Program-made: the position numbers and the translations under genes
Assembly: GCF_000331535.1 (NCBI RefSeq)
Contig: NZ_AMZN01000044.1
Coordinates: forward strand, 35,067 to 99,066
Length of the DNA stretch: 64,000 nucleotides
Reading direction: 5' to 3'
From: Fulvivirga imtechensis AK7
GTDB taxonomy: Bacteria > Bacteroidota > Bacteroidia > Cytophagales > Cyclobacteriaceae
Part shown: piece by piece, positions 52,784 to 63,800 of the stretch
Layout: every line of letters begins with the position of its first letter
How positions within the stretch are numbered: the first letter of the stretch is position 1
Notes under the pieces: model-generated
Told to the model about the DNA's origin: nothing
The model's database searches: none
The model's input: the letters and a program-made list of their open reading frames with translations, nothing else

Positions 52784-53137
52784 ACAATAATTAATCTTCT
52801 CTGAGATTTAATTTCAACTCTTTTTTCGATAAAATGGCTGCTACAGTCTCCGGCAACACCCAGAGGGTGGTCGCCGGGGTGTCTTACTATTTCACTGCTA
52901 TCAACTAACAATACAAAAGGTGAACTGCAGGGGAACTGGTAAGCAATATTCCGGTGAGCGGGACCTGTATGCAGTTATAGTTTTATTGGCGTTGTTAAAA
53001 CAGTGGCGCTGTGCTCCAGCTTAGTCATCTGGCAGTTGAGAACGGGAATATCTACCCGGATGCAGGAAATATATAATAGCCTATCATATGATCATCTTGA
53101 GCTACATGGCTCTGGGATAACTTTTTTCTAAAAAAAA
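52784..53137 (+). other. Intergenic region between permease and NRPS with a GC-rich hairpin
   Basis: A GC-rich hairpin, CCGGCAACACC (52850-52860), loop CAGAG, GGTGGTCGCCGG (52866-52877), stands out in AT-rich surroundings. It is near-perfect and could be a terminator or a target for the upstream antiterminator. A 24-codon frame from ATG 52834 to about 52908 runs through it (VAGVSYYFTAIN at its end), too short to call a gene. No other gene is seen. Confidence 0.5.
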
Positions 53138-54840
53138 ATGGTTAATATAATGAGTGAAACACTTGTTTCTATATTTAGAAATAACAAATGTTCTGAAAGA
53201 GGGATTACTTTTATCTCCGCAAGAGATAAAGAAGATTTTATTTCTTATCAGGAGCTTTATGAAAAAGCTTCCTTACTTCTGGAAATACTTAAGGAGAAAG
53301 GACTTGGCGAGCGTGATGAGGTAATAATCCAGATCGAAGACAGCAAGGCTTTTTTAATCTCCTTTTGGGCTTGTTTACTGGGCAAAATGATAGCAGTTCC
53401 CATTGCCACGGGCAATCAGCATGATCATCGCCTTAAGCTATTTCATATTTGGAACTCATTAAATAGCCCCTTTCTTATTAGCGATGACGAGCAACTGCAG
53501 CGGCTGGGCAAGTACGCAGTTGAAAATAACCTCAAGGAGGAGTATAAAAAAATAAGCGAGCATTTCCTCGCTTTTCCCAATAACATCATTGAAAGCAGAG
53601 CACCAGAAAAGAATTTGCCCCTACAGGAAATTAATATCTTGGCCGATGATATTGCCTATATTCAATTTTCATCCGGTTCAACTGGCCAACCAAAAGGTGT
53701 AATATTAACACATCGCAATCTTGTCACAAATACCAAGGATATTGCTGACCGATCAGAAATAACAGATAGCGATTCTATGTTGAGTTGGATGCCCTTAACT
53801 CATGATATGGGACTAATTTGCTTTCATCTGACGGGTATTATTTCGGGTGTAAACCAATACATAATTCCTACCGCGCTGTTCATTAGAAGACCACTGCTTT
53901 GGTTGGAAAAGGCAAGCGAGCATCATGTAAGCCTTCTCTATTCTCCTAACTTTGGCATTCAGTATTTTTTATGGGCCTATGAGAATAGTCCAATTGATCT
54001 CAACCTCTCCTGCGTTCGGCTTATCTACAACGGAGCCGAGCCAATCTCAGCGTCTCTTTGTCACAGGTTTATTAATGAACTGAGTTCGAAAGGCCTTGGC
54101 AGCAATACAATTTTTCCAGGCTATGGCCTCGCAGAAGCATCGGTTGCGGTAACATTACCTTTTATTGGTAAGGAAATCATTGAATATAATGTGCTGAGAA
54201 ATAGCCTCAATATAGGTGATCGTGTTATCCCTTCAGATAAAAATGAGGAGGGAGTAGTAACTTTTGTTGAGGTGGGTTGCCCAATCAATAATTGCAAAGT
54301 CCGGATATGTGATGATTCAGGAAATGTACTTGGAGATAATTTCATCGGTCACATACAGATCAAAGGAGATAATGTAACACAGGGATACTATAATAATCCG
54401 GATGCAACAGATACCCTCTTTACTCATGATTCATGGTTAAAAACTGGCGATTTGGGTTTTTTATCTAATGGCAGGCTTGTAATAACTGGAAGATATAAAA
54501 ACCTGATAATTGTAAATGGTCAGAATTATTATCCACAAGATATAGAAAAGGCTATATGCGATGGTGTTGGACTGGAACTTGGAAAGGTTGTGGCCTGTGG
54601 GGTGAGAAATCATGCTCAATCGGAAGAGGAACTGGTCATATTTGTTCTTCATAAAAGACCTTCAGCAGATTTTGTGAAGATCATAGAATCTATAAAACAA
54701 TTGGTTTTAAACGTGATTGGAATAACTGTAGAATTGGTGGTCCCCGTGAATAAAATCCCAAAAACCACCAGCGGAAAGATCCGTCACTTCAAGCTAATTG
54801 AACAATATACAAAAGGAGAATTTAATCCTTCTCTTCAAAA
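53138..54840 (+). other. NRPS loading domain: fatty acyl-AMP ligase (FAAL)
   Basis: Core A3-like motif YIQFSSGSTGQPKGV near 53665-53700 and the FAAL/acyl-AMP motif MPLTHDMGLICFHL near 53787-53830, then YNGAEPISASL and PGYGLAEASVAVTLP, as in FAAL-type enzymes of lipopeptide synthetases. The C-terminal lobe ends with IPKTTSGKIRHFK. The lack of an amino-acid-type specificity pocket and the following ACP support fatty-acid activation over amino-acid loading. Confidence 0.88.
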
Positions 54841-57800
54841 ACTGAAAGAGATACATCAGAAAGTTCAGTCCCACAGCTATGACAACGAAGATGGAGGAGG
54901 AAGTACGCAACTGTTGCTGAATATTTTACGAGAATTAACGGGAAATCCCAAAATAGAGCAGAATGAAAGCTTTTTTAAATTAGGGATGAACAGTATTCTT
55001 GCAACTCAATTTGCCTCACGTGTTCATCATAAATGTGCGGTCAGGTTGTCAGTAAGTGATATTTATAATCACCCTACAGCTCTGCAACTATCAGAATTTT
55101 TACAAGATTTGTCACCAGGCACTCAATTAGAGGTTCGACCCATTGAACGATCCGACTCCTATGCGTTATCTTTTGCGCAGAAAAGGTTCTGGGTTCTTGA
55201 TCAGATGAAGCCAGGGAATAGCGCTTATAATGTGCCAGTTTGTTATGCACTGAAGGGAACATTGGACATTCCAAAGCTTGAAAAAACTTTTCAAATACTG
55301 GTTGCTCAATATGAGGTGCTGAGGACTGCATTCCTTGTTTCTGATGGTATTCCCCATCAGAAAATAGCCGAAAACATAAACTTCAAAATCGTCTGTCACG
55401 ACTTAAGTGAAGAAGATAGTTGTGCGGATAGAGCAAGGAAGATGGCGATGGCAGCGTCTCATATATCCTTTGATCTTTCTACAGCTCCTCTTTTCAGAGT
55501 CTATCTTTATAAGTTAGATCAGGAAGATTTTCTATTGCTTCTCAACTTCCATCATATTATTACCGATGGGTGGTCTATCAATATGCTGCTGAAAGAGGTC
55601 GGTGAGATTTATCAGCGATTGTCGGCTAACCAGAAATTTTCAAAAAAGGAGCTTTTGTGGCAATACAAAGACTTTGCAGCGTGGCAACTCGATCTGGTTG
55701 AGAGTGGCTGTTTTGATGAACACAGATCCTATTGGCTTCAAGAGTTGCGTGGAGAACTTGTAGCGCCAGAGCTGTCACTAGGGAAACCTGCCGTTTCATC
55801 AGAGGATAAAACCCCTTCCATTGCTCAATTCATGTTGTCTGAAAATACCCTTAAAAAGCTGCGGAAATTGGCAAGTTCACAGGAATCAACTCTTTTTATG
55901 GTGTTATTGGCTCTTGTAAAAATCTTGTTCTACAAGTACACAGGTCAAAAGGATTTAGTAGTGGGAACCGACACTTCGGGAAGAGGTGCTGTTGATTTTG
56001 AAAGTCAGCCTGGTTATTTTCTTAATACGGTATGTATAAGAACATTTCTTGATCCACAAAGATCATTTGATTCGATACTGCAACAGGTCAAAGAGAAGGT
56101 ATTGTTGGCATTTAAATACCAAGATTATCCTTTTGATCTACTATTGGAGGATCTTGGCCAGACCCGGGGTTTGGGTACTACCCCGCTGTTCAATACATTG
56201 GTTCTTTTACAAAATCTGGATACTTCTGGCCTGGAAGGTGCCATCGAAGGTGTTACTGCCCGACACCTGGATATTATTCAGGATTTAAATCTCGTTGATC
56301 TTCAATTTGAATTTGAAGAGACACCAGGTGGCCTTTCCCTGATTTTGAGATATAACAACGGAATTTTTTCTGCCAGTCAGATAGAAGCATTTTTCGGTCA
56401 TTTTAAAAAGCTGACAGAAGAGATCCTAACATATCCTTCAAAATGCATTTTTGAATATGAGATCTTATCAGAAAGTGAGCAGAAACTATTAAATGCTTTT
56501 AATGATACCAACTGCGATTATAATGAAGAGGGGCCGGTTCACAAACTAATTGAAAAGCAGGCAGAATGGACTCCTTCACAAATTGCTTTGATCTATAATG
56601 ATAATGAAGTTACTTATGAGGAGTTAAATGCTAAAGCCAATCAACTGGCATTCTATTTAAAATCAAAATGTAACATAGGCCAGGATAAACCAGTTTCCAT
56701 CGGGCTCATGTTGAAAAAATCGGAACATCTCATTATCACTATTCTGGCTATTTTGAAGTCCGGGGCCAGTTATATCCCGATAGACCCTGATTATCCGGCC
56801 GCCAGATGTAGACATATTATAAAGGATACTGGGTTGGAAATTATAGTAGTTGATAAGCATACGCATGGGATATGTAAAGATATCGGACAATTCGTGAGTC
56901 TTCTGCAGGTAGATGAGGAAGCTGTTATTGAAGAAATTAATCAACAGCCTACACGTAATCTGGAACATCGCGTAAAGCCCGAAGATCTGGCTTACATTAT
57001 ATATACTTCTGCAACAACTGGCGCACCTAAAGGAGTAATGATCAAACATGAGGCGGTTCTGGACTATACTCTGACGTTTAAGGATTATTTCTCCATAAAT
57101 TCCAACGATACGGTTGTACAGCAATCTTCAATAGGTTTTGATACCTTGGTGGAGGAAGTATTTCCTATACTAGCCGCAGGTGGAAAGCTAATCATCCCAA
57201 ACAATGATGGCCGCGACATTGATGACTTGCTTTATCATATAGATAAGTATAATGTTACTATCTTAAGTACCACGCCACTTATTATCAATGAAATTAACGG
57301 GCGACCTTGGAAATTTAGTAGCCTAAGAATTATCATCAGTGGAGGGGATCTTCTCAGACCAGCATACATCGATAATCTTATTAATAAAGTTGATCTGTAT
57401 AATACCTACGGACCTGCTGAAGCTACCGTATGTGCTACATTTCACAAAATAGAATCTCTGAAGGATTCTCATTTTATTGGTAAGCCTATAGCTAACCATA
57501 AAATTCATATTCTGGACGATGATGGTAAGCGGTTGGTGGTGGGAGCACCAGGAGAGATCTGCATTTCCGGTTGCGGACTTGCAGCAGGATACCTCAACAT
57601 GGAAAAGCTTACCAGGCAAAAGTTTGCGGCTAACCAGGATGAAATAATATATCACACAGGCGACCTCGGGAGATGGACTCCTGATGGTAAAATAGAATTC
57701 TTAGGCAGGAAGGATCTTCAGGTTAAGATTCGGGGATACCGAATTGAACCAGAAGAAATTGAGAAAGTACTATGTCAACACCCTAAGATACGTGATGCAG

Positions 57801-60800
57801 CTGTTATTGCGGATATTGACCAAAATTCTTTAACAGCGTTTGTTGTCGGTGAGATGGACCAAAAGGAATCGCTACTTAGAAGACATATGGCTTCATTTCT
57901 TCCTACTTACATGCTGCCTCATAGATTTGTAATGTTAAGCGAATTGCCAAAGACTGTTCATGGTAAAGTAGATAGATCTTCTTTGGCATCAGTCTCTAAG
58001 AGTGAAGTCAACACCGGAAATCATGTACCACCGACAGGAGAATTGGAGCTAACCATTGCTAAAATCTGGAAAGATGTATTAGGGGTGTCCGAAATTGGTG
58101 TTCACAATAACTTCTTTGACCTTGGGGGTAACTCGATAAAGGCAATCCAGATCATTTCGAGGCTTCAAAAAGAGCAGAATGTGAAAATTGAGGTGAGGGA
58201 TCTGTTTATTAATCCAACTCTGGCAAAATTATCTGAAGTAATTGAGCAGTCAACGCAGAGCTTTTACGAGTGTATTCAGCCTACAGCCAAAAGGGATTAT
58301 TACGATGTGTCAAATGCCCAAAGACGTATCTGGATTCTTGAGCAATTAGATCAAAGTTCTTTGGCCTACAACGAGTTTGAAATTTATGAACTCGAAGGTG
58401 ATTTAAGTGTTAGTTTTCTCGATCAGTCTCTAAAAAGTGTTATCAGAAAGCATGAAATCCTGAGAACTACCTTCATTGACATAAATGGTGAACCTAAACA
58501 GGTGGTACACCCTGAAGAAGACAATCGGTTTGAACTGATTTATGAAGATTTAAGAAGCGAGAATGATCCTGATGCAATAGTCAGGGCTTCTGTAAGTGAA
58601 GAGGTGAGCACTCCAATTGATCTCAAAAACGGCCCGTTATTAAGAGCAAAAGTTTATCAGACCACTGACGATAACTATATTTTTCTTATTGTAATCCATC
58701 ACATCATTTCAGATGGATGGTCGGGACAGATACTTGTGAGGGAGTTGTTGGATGTTTACAACTGTTTGTTTGCTGGTAAGGCATTACCTCATACCGAGCC
58801 TGGAATCCAGTATAAAGACTATGTTTATTGGAAGAATGAACATATTCATTCAGGTGCCTTAGAGCCACACAGAAGATATTGGCAGAATTGCTTTAAAGAT
58901 GATATACCTGTTATTGATTTACCATTAGATTTCAGAAGGCCCAAACTCAAAGCTTACAGGGGAAATACACTCAGTTTTTCATTTGATGCTGGGTTTCTTA
59001 AGAGGGCGAATAGATTCGGAAAAAAATATAATGCCAGCAAATTCATGATATTTTTGGCCGCTTTGAAGGTGTTGTTATATAGATATACAGCTCAAAATGA
59101 TATCATAATAGGCACCCCGGTGGCAGGCAGGGAACACGCAGATCTTGAACAGCAGTTGGGACTATATATTAATTTACTTCCCCTGCGATCTCAAATTGAT
59201 GGAAAAAAGAGTTTTGAAAGCTTTTTGAATCAAATAAAAGAGATGACCCTGGAAGCTTATGAGCACCAAAGCTATCCATTTGATCTGCTAGTTGATGAAT
59301 TAGACATAGCCAGAGATATCAACCGCTCTCCATTGTTTGATATTCTTATAGCTTATCAGCATAAAGAAATCTCCTTTGAGCGGCAGCATATCGGTGGTCT
59401 GCATGTAACAAAACTCGAAAAGGATATTTCCATAAGTAAATATGATCTTTCTTTTTACTTTGAAGAGTATCAAGATGAAATTACTTTAGGTATTGAATAC
59501 GATGGCGAGCTTTTTCTAAAGCCGACTATTGAAAAGTTCTTCACACATTATACAACCTTAGTACAATCTGTCTTTAATGATCCGGTGCAGGAAATTGATA
59601 CGATTAACTTTTTAAGTGCACAAGAACATGACACACTACTGAAATATTTTAACAATACGGATGTTGAATATGCGAAAGATGTAGCCGTTCATCAGATGTT
59701 TGAAAATCAGGCCTTACAAAATCCTGAGGCTGTCGCTATAACCTTTAATGCCCGTTCTTTTTCATACAAGGAGATTAATGAGAGGGCCAATCAACGTGCC
59801 GCATTTCTGCATTCAGAATGTAAGCTCAAACCCAATGAACTAGTGGGGCTACTATTGGACCGCTCTGAGGAAATGATCATTTCGATTCTTGCTATTTGGA
59901 AAGCGGGGGCTGCTTATGTGCCAATAGATCCCCAATACCCGAAGGAAAGGATAATTTACTTGCTTGAGGATACAAAGTTGAGTACGGTCCTGACCAACGG
60001 GAAATATCTTTCTTTAAATCGTTGGCTTCAATGGGAAGTTGAAAGTTATAAAAATTTAATCACAATTGATCAGCCGGAAATCAACTATAGTGGCTTTAAC
60101 GATCAATCAAAGCACTTGTGGAACCACGTTACAAATACCGCTGACAATGAAGCAGAGAGTTGTGGCTGGATAAACAGTTATACAAAAAAGGCATTTGATA
60201 AGGAGGACCTGCAGGAATTATGGAACAATGTGATAAACAAAGTCAGGCCACATTTGCATGCTGAGAGTAAGGTGTTAGAAGTAGGGTGCGGATCAGGAGC
60301 AATAATGTATGAACTGGCGCCATTGGTAAAGAAGTATACTGCTACAGATATTTCTGATGTTGTAGTTAATAACAGTAGAGTACAGTTTCAAGAAAAAGGG
60401 CTTCATAATATAGATGTAAAGCAACTCGCAGCAAATGAGATCGACTTCCTTAAAGAGCAGAAGTTTGATATAATTATTGCGAATAGTGTTGTACAATATT
60501 TTCCTGATGCTGGTTACCTCTTGGATTTCCTTAATAAAGCCATTGACCTTCTTGATGAGCATGGGATTATTTTCCTTGGGGATTTACGTGACAAAGAACT
60601 TCAGCTTCAGTACTATCGATCTTTATTCGATGAATCTGCTGACCTTGAGCATGAGATTCTTAGAAAGAAAAAATTGGAAGAAGAATTGTTTGTATCAAAA
60701 CATTTTCTGATCGACTTAGTGAAAGGGTTATCCTGCTATGGAGAGGTGGAATTCTCTGAAAAGCAAGGTAAGATAGAAAATGAGCTGAAAAAGTATCGTT

Positions 60801-63800
60801 TTGATAGCGTCATCAGGGTTGATAGAACTAAATCAGGGTCTGCAGTAAAGCCAGATAAAAATCACATCCTTGCAAGAACCGAACAGAATTTCAAATGCAC
60901 CAATCTCAATATTCCGGCAGGTGACCGGGCCTACATAATCTATACTTCAGGTTCTACTGGGAAACCCAAGGGAGTGGATATTATGCATAGGTCGGTGGTC
61001 AATTTTCTTCTAAGCATGAAGAAAAAGCCTGGTATGGTATCCTCAGATAAGTTACTAGCAGTAACTACCTATACCTTTGATATTTCCGTGTTGGAATTTT
61101 TCCTGCCATTAATTACTGGAGGGCAGGTATTACTCGCTGGTGAATCTGATGCCAAGGATCCATCGACATTGATCCGGATGATTCGCACTGAACAACCCAC
61201 TATAATGCAGGCAACTCCAAGTACATGGAATATGATGTTTGCTAATGGATGGACGGGCAGCAAAACCCTTAAGGTTCTCAGCGGAGGCGAACGGTTACCC
61301 GAAGAGTTAGCGCTTAAGTTGCTAAAATCCTCAGGTGAAGTATGGAACATGTACGGCCCTACGGAAACAACAATCTGGTCAACCACAGGTAAGGTTCGGC
61401 TGGGATATGGCAGTAATGTGGGGAGTCCTATTGACAATACTACGGTATACGTGCTGAGCGAACGGCAACAACTGCTTCCTATAGGAGCATTTGGTAACCT
61501 TTACATTGGTGGTGAGGGGCTTGCCTCACAATACCTCAACCAGCCTCATCTCTCAAAAGAAAAATTCATACGATCTCCTTTTGATTCTGATAAGCGACTT
61601 TATTATACGGGTGATATAGCGAGATGGTGTTCTGATGGTACTCTTGAATTGTTTGGCCGGAGTGATGATCAGGTAAAAGTTAACGGCTACAGGATTGAAC
61701 TGGGGGAAATAGAAAATACTCTCTTAACCTATAAAAGTATAAAAGAGGTTGCTGTTATCGCAAAAGATGATCCGGAGGGCAGTAAATTCCTGGTAGCCTT
61801 CGTATGTGGTAGTGAGTTTGATACCGCTGCTCTAAGGGAATACCTCGTTGAAAGATTACCTTTATATATGGTGCCCTCTTTTTATGAAGTACTTGAAGAG
61901 ATTCCTCATACACCTAATGGCAAAATTAACAGGAAAGCACTACAAGAGTTCAGGCTTTCCGTTTCCAGCAGTTCGGTGGATCATATAGCACCTGAAAGCG
62001 AACTGGAAAGGAAGTTAGCCATGATTTGGAAATTGGTTCTTAACATTGATACCGTTGGGGTTGAAGATAACTTTTTCCAAATGGGAGGGCATTCTCTTAA
62101 GGCAATCCGTCTTGTATCCGGAATTGAACAGGAATTGCAATACAAGTTGAACTTGAGAGAGGTTTTCATCAACCCAACGATCAGACAACTTGCTCGAATA
62201 ATGTCGGTAGGGGTAAAAACAAAATCTGTTGAACTTGCTCCAATTGAGATCAAAGATTATTATGATGTCACTCCATCACAAAAGAGGTTCTGGTTACTTA
62301 ATCAGTTGGATGAACGTGTTGCATATAATCTTCCCGGGGCTCATCGCATTAAAGGAGAACTGGATGCTGAAGCGTTGGATAAAGCATTCGAGAAGTTAAT
62401 TCAAAGGCATGAAAGCCTGAGAACCAGCTTTATACAAGTTAATGGAGAATTGAAGCAGAAGATCAATAATACTTCTGATTTTAGAGTTGAATACATAGAT
62501 TTAAGTGATCGGGATGAGAAGTTAGCGGAAACACAAAAAATTGCTGATGAAGAGACTTTCATGCCTTTTGATCTTTCATCTGGCAAGCTTATCAGAGCCA
62601 AACTGATCCGGTTGGCCGACAATGATCATGTTTTTCTGTTTACGATTCATCATATAATATCAGATGCGTGGTCCATAAATGTACTTATTAAAGAGGTACT
62701 AATGGTGTATGAATCATGTATAAATAGCGATGATATTGCACTTCCACCATTGCCTGTTCAGTATAAAGACTATAGCCATTGGGTAAACTTGCAGGTTAAA
62801 AGCCAAGAGAATGCGAAGTATTGGCAAGGACAATTCAGAGAAGGAGTCCCTGTACTTGAATTACCACTTGATTACCCTCGCCCGGCAATAAAAAGCAATG
62901 CTGGGGATAGAGCATATTTCAGTGTGCCGAAAGATCTCAAAGATGCTCTGAAGACTTTGGCTAAGAATCATCAAGCCAGTCTCTATATGGGCCTGATTGC
63001 AGGACAGGTACTCCTTTATCATAAATATTCAAATCAAAATAGCATTGTAATAGGTGCACCTCTAGCTGACCGTGATCACAAATACCTAAATGATCAGATT
63101 GGGTATTATGTCAATAATATTCCCTTACACATTTCATTTAATGAAAAATGCACTTTTATTGATCTTTTGGAAACAGCCAGAAAGGTAGTACTTGGAGCCT
63201 ATGATCATAAATCTTATCCTTTGGAACAGCTCCTGGAGGATCTCGACATTCAAAGAGATTTGAGCCGATCAGTCCTGTATGACGTTGGGTTCACTTGGGA
63301 TGGAAACTATCACGATCATTTTAAAGGGCTTAAATCACTGCAAATTGAGGAGTTTCATCTCGAATACAAACTTGCACAAACAGATTTATGGTTTTATGGC
63401 GTTGAACACCCCGATAGACTAGACTTTATAGTTGAGTACAATACAGACATCTTCACTGCAAGGAAGATCAATCAACTCATTAATCACTATTTGAACATTC
63501 TTTCTGAAGTAGTAAGGCAACCGGAATCTGCGTTGCCGGAGATTAACTACTTGTCGGGACCGGAGAGGGAGAGAATTTTAAGCTCCTTTAATGCTACAAT
63601 CTGCAACAATGAATATAACCGGACAATAGTTGAGATATTTGAACATTATGCAGCCATCCAGCCGGATTCATTGGCTTTGGTATATGGAGATGTTAGCTGG
63701 AGTTATGGAGAGTTAAATGCCAGTGCCAATCGTCTGGCCCATCACCTCAGAAATGAAATGGGTGTTAAACCTAATGACCTGGTAGGTATTATGCTACCTC

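Noticed and set aside
52834..52908. Cystatin-like QxVxG motif in the tiny frame
   Set aside because: The spacing (QRVVAG) does not match the motif and 24 codons are too few to judge.
54121..54345. Minus-strand frames across the NRPS gene (also 54461-57655 and 60293-62622)
   Set aside because: All are antisense to a continuous NRPS frame with in-frame motifs at every carrier serine.
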